From Motiliproteus sediminis (lineage in GTDB: Bacteria > Pseudomonadota > Gammaproteobacteria > Pseudomonadales > Balneatricaceae): DNA of 64,000 nucleotides. Positions 1 to 9,060 of this stretch are shown piece after piece (the stretch's first letter is position 1; each line of letters begins with the position of its first letter). The notes beneath the pieces are model-generated. The model ran no database searches and was not told where the DNA came from. It saw only the letters and a list, made by a program, of their open reading frames with translations. The stretch is taken from positions 62,001 through 126,000 of the forward strand of contig NZ_JAERQK010000006.1 of NCBI RefSeq assembly GCF_017912535.1, given 5' to 3'. Position numbers and translations under genes: made by a program.

Positions 1-1573
1 CATCGGCCACCACCGCAAATCCACGCCCATGCTCACCGGCCCGCGCCGCCTCAATCGCCGCATTCAGGGCCAGCAGATTGGTCTGTTCCGCGATAGCCAC
101 AATCACATTGAGCACTGCATTGATGCGTTGGGAGTCCTCCTTGAGACGGGCCACTACCTGCGCGCCATCGCGCGATTCGCTGGCCACGCTGTTGACCGTT
201 GCGGCCAGATCACCCATGGCATCGCTGGATTGATGCATCGACTGGCGACCACTACCCGCCGCCCCGGAGGCGTCGCTGGCATGGCGCGCGACCTCTTGGA
301 ACGACAGCGCCAGCTCGCGCAGCGCCTGATTGGTCTCCTCCATCAGCTGACACTGCTCGGACGCGCCAGCCTGTATTGCCGCACTGGCCTTGTCGATGTC
401 GGCACCGACCTTGTCCACCGCCGCCACTTCGGTGCGAATATCGGTAACGATGGTCACCATCGCATCACGCAGCTGATTGGCCGAATACTCCAGTGACACC
501 ATTTCGCTAAAGCGGCTGTTCTGGTGCATCCGCTCGGTGAAATTGCCGCCGCTCAGTCGCGCCAGGTAATCACCCACTCCGCTGACCGCTCTCAGCACCC
601 GCTGCTGCAGCCAGCTACTGCCCAAACCGGCGGTGAAGATCAGCGCCAGACACACCACCATGGTGGCAAATACCTGGCGCTCGATCGCCTGCTTGATCGC
701 CTCGACCTGCTGTTCCGCGCTGGCGACAACCTGCTCCACCGACGCCAACTGGCCGTTAACCCGTTGACGCGCGGCAAGCGCCTGATCGATCTGGGCAGTG
801 GTGTTGTCCAGCTCGGAAGCATAGCGACGCAGCAACGATACCAGCTCGGACTTGATCTCCTCTCCCTGTTCGACCCGATCACTGCTCTCTTCGGCAAAAC
901 CCATCAGCGCGGCGAACTCATCCTCCTGGGCTTCGGCGTAGACCCCCAGCGGCGACAGCGCCTCAATGCGCTGCCCTTGCTCCAGCATCGCGCTGCTGAG
1001 CTCATTTAAGCTGGTACGCAACGTCTCGGAGGGCTGCGCAAAGTAGCTACTGCGCAGCACCGCACGGCGCCCCTGCGCCATCAGCAAGGCAACCGCGAGC
1101 TGGCGGTAGTCCTCGATCAGCGCGGGTTCGGCGCCCACCGCTTTGGCGCTGTAGCTTAACAACCGCTCCAGGGTGTCGATGGTTTCGCGCTCGTTGTGCA
1201 ACAGCAGCCCCTGGGGATCAGCCGCCAACTTACCGGCAGCCCGCAGATCAACCGCCAGCGCCTGTTGCAGCGACGCCACCGCTGGCCGCAGCAGGTCGCT
1301 CATCGATGATGGCAGGCGATCGAGCCCCGGCACCACCTCGTCAGCCATAAAGCTCTCAGCCGCAACCAGATCGGTAGCGTCACCACTATCCAGATAACGC
1401 TCGACCAGATGCCGGGTCTCCACGGACAGCTGCTCGGCCAGAAAAAAATACTGCTGGCTCAGGACAAAAGGCTGCTGCAAACGCTGCAACCCCCACCAGA
1501 CACCAAATGCCATTCCCAGGCAGGCGATCAGCAACATCCCGGCGCTGACCTTGGTTAACAGAGCTATACGCAT
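1..1573 (-). CDS. Methyl-accepting chemotaxis protein, C-terminus cut by window edge
   Basis: Transmembrane chemoreceptor that passes ligand signals to CheA/CheW. The ATG at 1573 opens a protein with a hydrophobic first span at about residues 8-30 ([16 protein letters not shown]), a helical ligand-binding region of roughly 270 residues, a second span near 300-320 ([15 protein letters not shown]), a HAMP-like linker, and then the coiled-coil signalling domain. The conserved hairpin tip [19 protein letters not shown] is visible close to position 30, followed by GRGFAVVAD, where the window ends. About 524 residues are seen; the last 100-150, including any methylation sites on the descending helix, lie outside. 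The periplasmic domain is all-helical by composition, and its ligand cannot be read. It diverges from the c-di-GMP gene at 1891. The family call is certain; the sensory specificity is unknown. Confidence 0.93.
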   Translation of the reverse strand, partial: MRIALLTKVSAGMLLIACLGMAFGVWWGLQRLQQPFVLSQQYFFLAEQLSVETRHLVERYLDSGDATDLVAAESFMADEVVPGLDRLPSSMSDLLRPAVASLQQALAVDLRAAGKLAADPQGLLLHNERETIDTLERLLSYSAKAVGAEPALIEDYRQLAVALLMAQGRRAVLRSSYFAQPSETLRTSLNELSSAMLEQGQRIEALSPLGVYAEAQEDEFAALMGFAEESSDRVEQGEEIKSELVSLLRRYASELDNTTAQIDQALAARQRVNGQLASVEQVVASAEQQVEAIKQAIERQVFATMVVCLALIFTAGLGSSWLQQRVLRAVSGVGDYLARLSGGNFTERMHQNSRFSEMVSLEYSANQLRDAMVTIVTDIRTEVAAVDKVGADIDKASAAIQAGASEQCQLMEETNQALRELALSFQEVARHASDASGAAGSGRQSMHQSSDAMGDLAATVNSVASESRDGAQVVARLKEDSQRINAVLNVIVAIAEQTNLLALNAAIEAARAGEHGRGFAVVAD

Positions 1574-1890
1574 AACACACCCGCAAACAGTCGATACCCC
1601 CACGGTAGAAAGCGAGGATGACGATTAGATGACAATTTCGGACAACGATGGCGTAATCGCGGCTTACCTGACACGCATCAACTCCGGTACCGCCGTGTTG
1701 CGTTCATGCGGCCGTCATATTCCCATGGTCGAATACGCCCACTTCGCAACGGAATAGCTAAACAACCAACACGTGACCCGCCCGCAGGAGCGCGACGGCT
1801 GTCGTCACCCGCCAGCAGCAGGGTAGAACCATGTGCGCTCAGATCATCATCTTTAATCAAGCCAAGGGATCGCCAGAGGGGTACCACCGC
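1574..1890. other. Divergent intergenic region between chemoreceptor and EAL-CBS-GGDEF gene
   Basis: This 317-base gap must carry both promoters, but I could not find a convincing -35/-10 pair. The only clear signal is the ribosome-binding site AGAGGGG just before 1891. An in-frame upstream ATG at 1831 exists but lacks a comparable site. No repeats or RNA structures were seen. Confidence 0.5.
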
Positions 1891-3669
1891 ATGTCATGCG
1901 AGCTTGACCGGTTACTGTCCCAGCAACTGCTGATACCCCACTTCATGCCCATCATCGATAGCGGCCAGGGTGCCATTGTGGGCTACGAAGCACTGATTCG
2001 AGGCCCCGTGGACAGCCCTCTGCACGCCCCCGCCAGCCTGTTTCCGTTTGCCCACAAGGCTGGGCGACTGCTGGAACTGGAGCTTCTGTGCCGGCGTCTC
2101 TCGATTACCCGTTTTCGTGAACTGGAACTGCCCGGGCGCCTGTTTCTCAACGTAACGCCTAATACCCTGCTGGAAGCGGACTTCCGCGCCGGAGAAACCC
2201 AGCGGCTGATGACCCAGTTAGGTCTGGAACCGGAGCAACTGGTACTGGAGATCACCGAACAGCTGCCTATCAATGACTACGCCCTGATGCGCGAAGCCAC
2301 CGACCATTACCGCCAGCAGGGTTTTCAGGTGGCACTGGACGATCTGGGTGCCGGTTACGCCGGCTTGCGTTCCTGGTCGGAGCTGCGCCCCCAGTTCGTC
2401 AAAATAGACCGCCACTTTATCGAGGGTATTGACCGCTCGCCGATCAAGCAGGAGTTCGTCCGCTCGATCACCGATGTGGCGCGCTCCATCGACTGCAAGG
2501 TGATCGCAGAGGGGATTGAGCAGGAAGCCGAACACAACTACCTCAACGACGTTGGCCTGACGTTGCAGCAAGGCTTCTACTTCTCCCCGCCACAACCGGT
2601 TCCCAGTCGCGAGCTCCCTCCTCGGCTGGGTCGGGCGCGCCCGGTGTTCGAAGCCCATGGCTCAAGGTCCGCATTGCTGGCTCGTATCGCCCGCCCGCAA
2701 CCTACCCTCAAAGCCGACCGCACGCTGGGCGATGCTGCCCGGCGCTTTCGCAAGCATCCGGAGCTGCTCTCCATGGCGGTACTGGATCAGGGCAAGCCGG
2801 TGGGCATTCTGCACCGCGACACCTGCCTTAACCTCTATCTCGCCCCGTTCGGGCGCGAGCTCTACGAGCGCAAATCGATTCGCCCGCACATCGACACCCA
2901 GCCCCTAGTGCTTGAAGAGCATCACAGCCTGGAACAGATCGCCCGTCAGCTGGACCTGCTGGATCTAAACCGTCTGCGCACCGACTTTATCATCACCCGC
3001 AACGGCCACTATCTGGGAATGGGGGCGATTGTCGAACTGCTCAAGCTGGTCACCCAGCTACAGCTCAACAACGCCCGGCATGCCAACCCGTTGACCCTGC
3101 TGCCCGGCACCGTACCCACCAATGACGAGATCAACCGACGCCTTGAAGCCCAGCAAAGCTTTGCCATCGGCTACCTCGATATCGACAATTTTAAGGCGTT
3201 CAACGATCGCTACGGTTTTCATCGCGGCGACCAGGCGATTCAACTACTGGCAGACTGCCTGCGGCGCCATTGCGATCCCGAGCGGGACTTCATCGGCCAT
3301 ATAGGTGGGGACGACTTTCTGGTATTGCTGGAGGAGCGCAACTGGCGCCACAAGCTGCGCCATCTGCAACAGGAGTTCAGCACCGCACTGACGCAACTAT
3401 ACGACCCAGATGACCGCGAACGCGGCTATTTGGAAAGCACCGACCGCAACGGTGGACAACAGCGGCTGCCGCTGGCGACGTTATCCATCGGTGTTGCCCA
3501 TCCGGCGCTGGATCGCTGCCGTTCTCATCTGGATGTAGCAACGCTCGCCAGCGATGCCAAAACGCTGGCCAAACAGCAGCCGGGAAACAGCCTGGTCATC
3601 AATCGCCGCCGCGGTCCGACCATGGAACAGCTCCAGGGTGAGCTTGCCCTGTCGTCCGAGCAGGCCTGA
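1891..3669 (+). CDS. c-di-GMP phosphodiesterase/cyclase, EAL-CBS-GGDEF order
   Basis: Predicted cytoplasmic c-di-GMP turnover enzyme of 592 residues. An N-terminal EAL domain (about 10-255) retains YEALIRGP near 33, the Asn of FLNVTP, LEITE, the paired aspartates of ALDDLGAGYAGL near 150, FVKIDRHF near 170 and IAEGIE. This looks like a complete metal- and substrate-binding set, so an active phosphodiesterase is expected. A CBS pair follows (about 265-400) with MAVLDQGKPVGILHRD, the usual place for adenine-nucleotide sensing. The C-terminal GGDEF domain (about 415-585) has the signature as GGDDF near 471, an allowed variant, preceded by YLDIDNFKAFND. Start at 1891 is chosen for AGAGGGG 10 bases upstream; a start at 1831 would add 20 residues. 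The gene stands alone beside a chemoreceptor. Which activity dominates cannot be read from sequence. Confidence 0.92.
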   Translation: MSCELDRLLSQQLLIPHFMPIIDSGQGAIVGYEALIRGPVDSPLHAPASLFPFAHKAGRLLELELLCRRLSITRFRELELPGRLFLNVTPNTLLEADFRAGETQRLMTQLGLEPEQLVLEITEQLPINDYALMREATDHYRQQGFQVALDDLGAGYAGLRSWSELRPQFVKIDRHFIEGIDRSPIKQEFVRSITDVARSIDCKVIAEGIEQEAEHNYLNDVGLTLQQGFYFSPPQPVPSRELPPRLGRARPVFEAHGSRSALLARIARPQPTLKADRTLGDAARRFRKHPELLSMAVLDQGKPVGILHRDTCLNLYLAPFGRELYERKSIRPHIDTQPLVLEEHHSLEQIARQLDLLDLNRLRTDFIITRNGHYLGMGAIVELLKLVTQLQLNNARHANPLTLLPGTVPTNDEINRRLEAQQSFAIGYLDIDNFKAFNDRYGFHRGDQAIQLLADCLRRHCDPERDFIGHIGGDDFLVLLEERNWRHKLRHLQQEFSTALTQLYDPDDRERGYLESTDRNGGQQRLPLATLSIGVAHPALDRCRSHLDVATLASDAKTLAKQQPGNSLVINRRRGPTMEQLQGELALSSEQA

Positions 3670-3787
3670 ATCCGGCACATTAATCCACGGTAACCTTTGC
3701 AGATTTTGTCATTAGCGATGACGGAAGCAGGGCAACGGCGCGTTGAGATACCCGGTTCAAACTGGCGGCTATACATCAGCCAGACCG

Positions 3788-4140
3788 TACGGATAAAAGA
3801 AAAGGGCCCCGCTTGTAGAACCGTGCGAGACCTGAAAACCGAGAGGATGATTCGCGCCGCAGGCGCTCCCCCCTGCGGGGCCGTCACCGCAGGCGCGACG
3901 TTGTCTCGCTGCGCTCGGCTCGAACCGGAGGTCCTCATCAAACGCTCAGGTACGGATAAAAGAAAAGGGCCCCGCTTTTAGAACCGTGCGACCCCTGAAA
4001 ACCGAGAGGATGATTCGCGCCGCAGGCGCTCACCCCTGCGGGGCCGCCGCGCAGGCGCGACGTTGTCTCGCTGCGCTCGGCTCGAACCGGAGGGCCTCAT
4101 CAAACGCTCAGGTACGGATAAAAGAAAAGGGCCCCGCTTG
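3788..4140 (-). repeat. Tandem 163/162-bp repeat downstream of the tRNA-Arg cluster
   Basis: Two almost identical units begin with TACGGATAAAAG at 3788 and 3951; a third begins at 4113 and runs directly into the terminator hairpin of the tRNA-Arg cluster. Unit length is 163 then 162 bases, with few differences. Read on the tRNA strand, each full unit holds a fragment like the T-arm/acceptor end of the neighbouring tRNA-Arg: plus-strand CCGAGAGGATGATTCG at 3839-3854 and 4002-4017 against CCGAGAGGATTCG in the tRNA. Each unit also has GC-rich self-complementary stretches around CCCCTGCGGGG. The arrangement resembles the tRNA-fragment-bearing distal repeats of the E. coli tyrT operon. Any function is unknown. 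Confidence 0.85.
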
Positions 4141-4159
4141 CGCGGAGCCCTTTTCTTTT
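4120..4159 (-). terminator. Intrinsic terminator of the tRNA-Arg/Ser cluster
   Basis: Near-perfect 18-base stem 4120-4137 with 4142-4159 and a 4-base loop; the only internal mismatch is 4133 against 4146. The stem pairs AAAAGAAAAGGGC with GCCCTTTTCTTTT, giving T-rich tails on both strands. It lies two bases past the tRNA-Arg 3' end at 4162. The left arm is the same sequence that opens each upstream repeat unit. Confidence 0.85.
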
Positions 4160-4161
4160 AT

Positions 4162-4238
4162 TGGCGCACCCGAGAGGATTCGAACCTCTGACCGCCTGGT
4201 TCGTAGCCAGGTACTCTATCCAGCTGAGCTACGGGTGC
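4162..4238 (-). tRNA. tRNA-Arg(ACG), distal copy
   Basis: 77-base cloverleaf with acceptor GCACCCG/CGGGTGC, anticodon loop CTACGAA (ACG, normally deaminated to ICG), T-loop TTCGAAT and encoded CCA. It is identical in sequence to the two other copies in the cluster. Last tRNA before the terminator. Confidence 0.97.
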
Positions 4239-4282
4239 AGTTGCTGCGGAATCGCGACCGTCCGGGTAACGTTCCTGTGTAA

Positions 4283-4359
4283 TGGCGCACCCGAGAGGAT
4301 TCGAACCTCTGACCGCCTGGTTCGTAGCCAGGTACTCTATCCAGCTGAGCTACGGGTGC
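4283..4359 (-). tRNA. tRNA-Arg(ACG), middle copy
   Basis: 77 bases, anticodon loop CTACGAA, acceptor GCACCCG paired with CGGGTGC, encoded CCA. Separated from the distal copy by 44 bases and from the proximal copy by a spacer that holds a terminator-like hairpin. Confidence 0.97.
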
Positions 4360-4373
4360 GTGTTTAAACAGAC

Positions 4374-4401
4374 AAAAAAGGTTTGCAGCCCTGCAAACCT
4401 T
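4374..4401 (-). terminator. Terminator-like hairpin inside the tRNA cluster
   Basis: Perfect 11-base inverted repeat AAGGTTTGCAG (4378-4388) and CTGCAAACCTT (4391-4401). On the tRNA strand it is followed by six T residues. It sits between the proximal and middle tRNA-Arg, so it should either end part of the transcripts after tRNA-Ser and the first tRNA-Arg or act as a processing stem. Confidence 0.7.
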
Positions 4402-4411
4402 AAAAATTAAG

Positions 4412-4488
4412 TGGCGCACCCGAGAGGATTCGAACCTCTGACCGCCTGGTTCGTAGCCAGGTACTCTATCCAGCTGAGCTACGGGTGC
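4412..4488 (-). tRNA. tRNA-Arg(ACG), proximal copy
   Basis: 77 bases, anticodon ACG, encoded CCA, same sequence as the copies at 4162 and 4283. It starts four bases after the CCA of tRNA-Ser, so the two are surely co-transcribed and separated by endonucleolytic processing. Confidence 0.97.
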
Positions 4489-4492
4489 GCAA

Positions 4493-4582
4493 TGGCGGTG
4501 AGGGAGGGATTCGAACCCTCGATACCCGTTAAGGTATACGCCCTTAGCAGGGGCGCGCCTTCAGCCACTCGGCCACCTCACC
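4493..4582 (-). tRNA. tRNA-Ser(GCU)
   Basis: 90-base class II tRNA with acceptor GGTGAGG/CCTCACC, anticodon loop CTGCTAA (GCT, reads AGC/AGU), a long variable arm and encoded CCA. First tRNA of the cluster. The order csrA, tRNA-Ser(GCU), tRNA-Arg(ACG) copies is the same as at the E. coli serV-argVYZQ locus. Confidence 0.97.
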
Positions 4583-4649
4583 AAACAAGGCGCGTATGTT
4601 ACCCAAACGAGTTATGAAAAAAAAGCCATTCCAAGAGAAAAATTCGCTC

Positions 4650-4832
4650 TTATTCCTGATTCTTCTCTTTTTCTTTCTGGATACGCTGATAGATCTCTTC
4701 GCGGTGTACGGAAACATCCTTGGGCGCGTTCACACCAATGCGGACCTGGTTACCCTTAACACCCAAAACTGTCACGGTGACGTCATCGCCAACCATCAAA
4801 GTCTCACCCACGCGACGGGTCAGAATTAACAT
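4650..4832 (-). CDS. csrA: Carbon storage regulator CsrA
   Basis: Homodimeric RNA-binding post-transcriptional regulator that binds GGA motifs in leader RNAs and controls carbon flow, motility and biofilm genes. The 60-residue protein is the family's usual size and carries the conserved first strand [10 protein letters not shown], including Arg6-Arg7, then [20 protein letters not shown] with the second RNA-contacting Arg at about residue 44. Start at 4832 has AAGGAG seven bases upstream; that site itself contains a GGA, so autoregulation is possible. It lies downstream of lysC but behind its own -10 element and lysC's terminator. In the same region the EAL-CBS-GGDEF protein and FimX-like protein belong to lifestyle pathways CsrA typically controls, though no direct link is visible. 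Confidence 0.98.
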   Translation of the reverse strand: MLILTRRVGETLMVGDDVTVTVLGVKGNQVRIGVNAPKDVSVHREEIYQRIQKEKEKNQE

Positions 4833-4909
4833 AAAGCTCTCCTTAACTTGGCATCCTTATACCGCCGTAATCAATGCCGGCAGTAAGTCTCCGTACGAGG
4901 CTGACCTGA

Positions 4910-4915
4910 ATTATA
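4910..4915 (-). promoter_or_regulatory. csrA promoter -10 element
   Basis: A perfect TATAAT on the minus strand 78 bases before the csrA start. The -35 region is weak (TTAGCT at 17-base spacing). Located between the lysC terminator and csrA, it would give csrA independent transcription. Confidence 0.55.
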
Positions 4916-4966
4916 GTCAGCGAAGCAGCCAAAGCTAATACAAATAGTTAAATTACCAGAGGGACT

Positions 4967-4997
4967 TAAAAGCAGCACTCACTCCCCGAGCACTGCT
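4967..4997 (-). terminator. Terminator after lysC
   Basis: Stem 4971-4980 with 4988-4997 (ten pairs, two of them G-U), seven-base loop, followed on the minus strand by TTTT. It begins five bases past the lysC stop codon and precedes the csrA -10 element. Confidence 0.65.
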
Positions 4998-5002
4998 CAC
5001 TT

Positions 5003-6241
5003 TCAAGACTCACTGACCACATCCACAGCATCCAGTTCGAACGCGGAATGTAAAGATCTGACAGCAAGTTCAAGATACTTTTCGGCGATTATGACCGAAA
5101 TCTTAATTTCCGAGGTAGAAATTAACTGAATATTGATCGATTCATGGGCCAGCGTCTGGAACATTTTGGTGGCCACGCCGGCGTGAGAGCGCATGCCCAC
5201 ACCAACGATCGATACTTTGGCGATCTTGTTATCGCCCACCACTTCACGCGCTTTAAGCTCACCCGCCACCCGCTGCAGAATCGCTTCGGCCTGATCATAG
5301 TCGTTGCGATGCACGGTAAAGGTGAAGTCGGTGGTATTGTCCTGCTGAGCAATGTTCTGAACGATCATATCGACTTCAATGTTCGCGTCACCCACCGGAC
5401 CCAGGATCTGTGAAGCCACGCCCGGCTGGTCGGGCACACCCAGAATGCTCAGTTTGGCTTCGTCACGATTAAAGGCGATACCTGAAATAATCGGCTTTTC
5501 CACGTTGTCTTCCTCTGTGGTAATCAGCGTTCCGGGACCATCTTCGAAACTGGACAGCACCCGCAGCGGGACATTGTACTTGCCGGCAAATTCCACCGAG
5601 CGAATCTGCAGCACCTTGGAGCCGAGGCTGGCCATCTCGAGCATCTCTTCGAAGGTGATGGTACTCAGTCGGCGGGCACCTTCAACGACTCGCGGATCCG
5701 TGGTGTAGACCCCATCGACATCGGTATAGATCTGGCACTCGTCGGCCTTGAGTGCCGCGGCCAAAGCCACAGCCGTGGTATCGGAGCCGCCCCGCCCGAG
5801 GGTGGTGATATTGCCCAGTTCATCAATCCCCTGAAAACCGGCAACCACGACTACGCGCCCGGCGTTGAGCTCCGAGCGCATGCGCTCGTCGTCGATCGAC
5901 TGAATTCGCGCCTTGGTATGGGCACTGTCGGTCACGATCCGGACCTGTGATCCGGTAAAGGAGCGCGCGGGACAGCCGATGCTGTCGAGCGCCATGCAGA
6001 GCAGGGCGATGGTCACCTGCTCGCCGGTGGAGACCAGCACATCCATCTCCCGGGCCAGCGGTTTGCGCTGAATCTCCTTGGCCAGCCCGATCAGCCGGTT
6101 GGTTTCACCGCTCATGGCCGATACCACCACCACCACGTCGTCACCGCGGTCACGGAAGCCCTTGACCTTCGCGGCCACCGCCTGGATCCGCTCTACCGAG
6201 CCCACCGAGGTACCGCCATACTTCTGCACAATCAACGCCAT
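5003..6241 (-). CDS. lysC: Aspartate kinase
   Basis: Catalyses ATP-dependent phosphorylation of aspartate, the first step to lysine, methionine, threonine and diaminopimelate. The 412-residue monofunctional enzyme opens with the nucleotide-binding signature VQKYGGTSVGS, has LGRGGSDTTAVALAAAL near 150-170 and two C-terminal ACT domains (SILGVPDQPGVASQI, then KVSIVGVGMRSHAGVATKMF) that normally bind lysine/threonine for feedback inhibition. Size and layout match the alpha/beta-type single-function enzymes of pseudomonads. It follows alaS by 33 bases with the same direction and ends at a hairpin terminator. dapE, further along the window, works in the same lysine/peptidoglycan pathway. Confidence 0.97.
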   Translation of the reverse strand: MALIVQKYGGTSVGSVERIQAVAAKVKGFRDRGDDVVVVVSAMSGETNRLIGLAKEIQRKPLAREMDVLVSTGEQVTIALLCMALDSIGCPARSFTGSQVRIVTDSAHTKARIQSIDDERMRSELNAGRVVVVAGFQGIDELGNITTLGRGGSDTTAVALAAALKADECQIYTDVDGVYTTDPRVVEGARRLSTITFEEMLEMASLGSKVLQIRSVEFAGKYNVPLRVLSSFEDGPGTLITTEEDNVEKPIISGIAFNRDEAKLSILGVPDQPGVASQILGPVGDANIEVDMIVQNIAQQDNTTDFTFTVHRNDYDQAEAILQRVAGELKAREVVGDNKIAKVSIVGVGMRSHAGVATKMFQTLAHESINIQLISTSEIKISVIIAEKYLELAVRSLHSAFELDAVDVVSES

Positions 6242-6274
6242 GGTTGCGTCCTATCCCAGCACGCGCCGCCTCGA

Positions 6275-8902
6275 TCAGGCGCGCTCTTTAATCCACGCGG
6301 CAACAGAATCCAGTGCTGCAGGCAACGCCGCCGCATCGGTACCACCGCCCTGCGCCATATCGGGTCGACCGCCACCCTTGCCACCAATCTGGTCCGCCAC
6401 ATGCTTGATCAGATCGCCGGCCTTGAAGCGGTCGGTCAGATCCTTGGTAACACCCGCCACCAGGCTGACCTTGTCGCCCTCGGCAGTGGCCAGCAGAACC
6501 ACGGCCGAGCCCAGCTTGTTCTTCAACTGATCGAGGGTATCGCGCAACGCCTTGCTGTCGATCCCATCAACCTTGGCGGCCAGCACCGGCACACCCTCAA
6601 TGGTCGTCGCCTGGCCCGCCAGATCGCTGCCGGCCGCACTGGCCAGCTTGCCCTTCAGTTGCTCCAGCTCTTTCTCCAGCAGGCGGGTACGCTCCAGCAC
6701 ACTGGCAACCTTGTCGGCCGCACCTTCACGACTGGACTTGACCAGACTGGCGATCTTTCCAAGCCGTCCTTCGGTCTCTTTCAGCCACTGCATCGCGCCT
6801 TCACCGGTGACCGCCTCAATCCGGCGCACACCCGCGGCGATGCCGCCTTCAGCCACGATCTTGAACAAGCCGATGTCGCCGGTGCGACGCACATGGGTGC
6901 CCCCGCACAGCTCCAGCGACACCTCACCCATGCTGACTACGCGTACGTCATCGTCGTACTTCTCGCCGAACAGCGCCATCGCGCCCTTCTCTTTGGCGGC
7001 ATCAATGGCCATCACTTCGGTTTGCACCGCCCAGTTGGCACGGATCTGGGCGTTGACGACCTGCTCCAGCTGTAGCAACTGCTCCGGGGTGACAGCTTCG
7101 TTGTGGGAAAAATCGAAGCGCAGACGGTCGGCGTCCACCAACGACCCTTTCTGGGTCACGTGCTCACCCAAGAGGTTGCGCAGCGCCGCGTGCAACAGGT
7201 GAGTCGCGGAGTGGTTGAGCGCAGTGGCGCGCCGCTTGTCGGCGTCCACCAGCAGCTTCAGCCTGGCGCCCTGCTTGAGTTCACCCTCGACCACTTTGAC
7301 ATGGTGCAAGAATGCCCCGCCTTGCTTGGTGGTGTCGGTGACTTCAGCGCGCAGCCCTTCGGCCAGCAGCAGACCGGTGTCCCCCACCTGGCCACCAGAT
7401 TCGGCATAGAACGGCGTATTGGCCAGCACCACCACGCCTTCGTCACCCGCCGCTAGCTGTGTCACCGCTTCAGCGCCGGCGAACAGTTGGTTGGCTTCAG
7501 CCTCGCCTTCCAGCGCTTGGTAGCCTTCAAACTCGGTAATCAGATCCAGCTTCAGTGCGTCGTTGTAGTCCACCGCAAAGTTACCGGCCGCACGGGCACG
7601 TTGACGCTGTGCCTCCATTTCACGTTCGAAGCCCTCCATATCCAGCGTCAGCTCGCGCTCACGGGCGATATCGGCGGTCAGGTCTACCGGAAAGCCGAAG
7701 GTATCGTAAAGCTTGAATACGGTTTCGCCGGCAATCTCGCTGCCGCTCATCTCCACGATCGCCTGCTCGAGAATCTTCATGCCCTGATCCAGGGTGCGGG
7801 CGAACTGCTGTTCCTCTTTCAGCAGCACCGCTTCAACCTGCGCCTGCTTCTCACCCAATTCCGGATAAGCTGCGCCCATCTCCGCGACCAGCGCGGCCAC
7901 CAACTGGTGGAAGAAGGGACCATTGGCACCCAGCTTGTGACCGTGACGGATGGCGCGACGCATGATCCGGCGCAGCACATAACCGCGGCCTTCGTTGGAG
8001 GGCACTACGCCATCGACCACCAGAAACGCACAGGAGCGGATATGGTCCGCCACCACCCGCAGCGATTGGTTGCTCATATCGGTGGCACCGGTAACCTCGG
8101 CCACCGCCTTGAGCAGATTCTGGAACAGATCGATTTCGTAATTGCTGTGTACGTGCTGCAGTACCGCGGCGATCCGCTCCAGCCCCATGCCGGTATCAAC
8201 CGACGGCTTGGGCAGCGGTGCCATCTCACCATCGGCGGAGCGGTTGAACTGCATAAAGACGATATTCCAGATCTCGATGAAGCGATCGCCGTCCTCTTCC
8301 GGCGAGCCGGGAGGCCCGCCCCAGATCTCTTCACCATGGTCGTAGAAGATTTCGGTACAGGGGCCGCAGGGGCCGGTGTCACCCATGGCCCAGAAGTTAT
8401 CGGAGTTGTAACGACCACCCTTGTCGCCGATACGAACAATCTTCTCGGCCGGCACGCCGATCTGTTGGTTCCAGATCTGGTAGGCCTCGTCATCTTCCTG
8501 ATAGACGGTGACCATCAGCTTGTCGGCCGGGATTCCCATCCACTCACTGGAGGTCAGGAACTCCCAGGCGAACTTGATTGCGTCCTGTTTGAAGTAGTCA
8601 CCGAAGCTGAAGTTACCCAGCATCTCGAAGAAGGTGTGATGGCGGGCGGTGTAGCCGACGTTTTCAAGGTCGTTGTGTTTGCCGCCGGCACGGACACAGC
8701 GCTGGCTGGTGGTGGCGCGATTGTAGGAGCGCTTATCGCCACCCAAAAACACATCCTTGAACTGCACCATACCGGCGTTGGTAAACAGCAGGGTGGGATC
8801 GTTACCGGGCACCAGCGAGCTGCTGGGCAACACTTCGTGCCCCTGGCCCTTGAAATAATCCAGAAACGCCTGACGAATCTGCGCACTGCTCATCTGTTTC
8901 AT
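6275..8902 (-). CDS. alaS: Alanyl-tRNA synthetase
   Basis: Cytoplasmic class II synthetase charging tRNA-Ala, with an editing domain that hydrolyses mischarged Ser/Gly-tRNA. The 875 residues are the normal full length. Visible landmarks are the N-terminal catalytic core ([20 protein letters not shown], then [16 protein letters not shown]), the editing motif [15 protein letters not shown] with its HxxxH zinc site, [16 protein letters not shown] carrying the second zinc pair, and a C-terminal coiled coil with a [14 protein letters not shown]-Ala domain. It sits between recX and lysC. A long overlapping reading frame on the other strand is an artefact of its codon usage. Confidence 0.98.
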   Translation of the reverse strand: MKQMSSAQIRQAFLDYFKGQGHEVLPSSSLVPGNDPTLLFTNAGMVQFKDVFLGGDKRSYNRATTSQRCVRAGGKHNDLENVGYTARHHTFFEMLGNFSFGDYFKQDAIKFAWEFLTSSEWMGIPADKLMVTVYQEDDEAYQIWNQQIGVPAEKIVRIGDKGGRYNSDNFWAMGDTGPCGPCTEIFYDHGEEIWGGPPGSPEEDGDRFIEIWNIVFMQFNRSADGEMAPLPKPSVDTGMGLERIAAVLQHVHSNYEIDLFQNLLKAVAEVTGATDMSNQSLRVVADHIRSCAFLVVDGVVPSNEGRGYVLRRIMRRAIRHGHKLGANGPFFHQLVAALVAEMGAAYPELGEKQAQVEAVLLKEEQQFARTLDQGMKILEQAIVEMSGSEIAGETVFKLYDTFGFPVDLTADIARERELTLDMEGFEREMEAQRQRARAAGNFAVDYNDALKLDLITEFEGYQALEGEAEANQLFAGAEAVTQLAAGDEGVVVLANTPFYAESGGQVGDTGLLLAEGLRAEVTDTTKQGGAFLHHVKVVEGELKQGARLKLLVDADKRRATALNHSATHLLHAALRNLLGEHVTQKGSLVDADRLRFDFSHNEAVTPEQLLQLEQVVNAQIRANWAVQTEVMAIDAAKEKGAMALFGEKYDDDVRVVSMGEVSLELCGGTHVRRTGDIGLFKIVAEGGIAAGVRRIEAVTGEGAMQWLKETEGRLGKIASLVKSSREGAADKVASVLERTRLLEKELEQLKGKLASAAGSDLAGQATTIEGVPVLAAKVDGIDSKALRDTLDQLKNKLGSAVVLLATAEGDKVSLVAGVTKDLTDRFKAGDLIKHVADQIGGKGGGRPDMAQGGGTDAAALPAALDSVAAWIKERA

Positions 8903-9003
8903 AACGTAAACGATCCTGACACTGAGTAATCGTGGCGGCAGAGCCGGCTAATCAGTAACAACTGATTGATATAGCTCACCGCAGCTGCGAAAAATGGGGT
9001 GAT

Positions 9004-9009
9004 AGTATA
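9004..9009 (-). promoter_or_regulatory. Candidate -10 element for alaS
   Basis: TATACT on the minus strand in the 158-base gap between recX and alaS, about 100 bases before the alaS start. No good -35 match at the right distance. Supported mainly by position in an otherwise gene-free gap. Confidence 0.35.
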
Positions 9010-9060
9010 CATGTCATGCCGGGGGCCGAAAACCGCTTAAGCTTAGAATTTACGCGGCTT

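Noticed and set aside
3788-4140. CRISPR array
   Set aside because: Only two to three long tandem units with no short repeat/unique spacer pattern.
3697-4282. Open frames across the tandem repeat and tRNAs
   Set aside because: They read through repeat units and tRNA genes and have no ribosome-binding sites.
7487-8929. 480-residue open frame opposite alaS
   Set aside because: Shadow frame; alaS on the other strand has full-length family motifs, and the shadow shows no domain.
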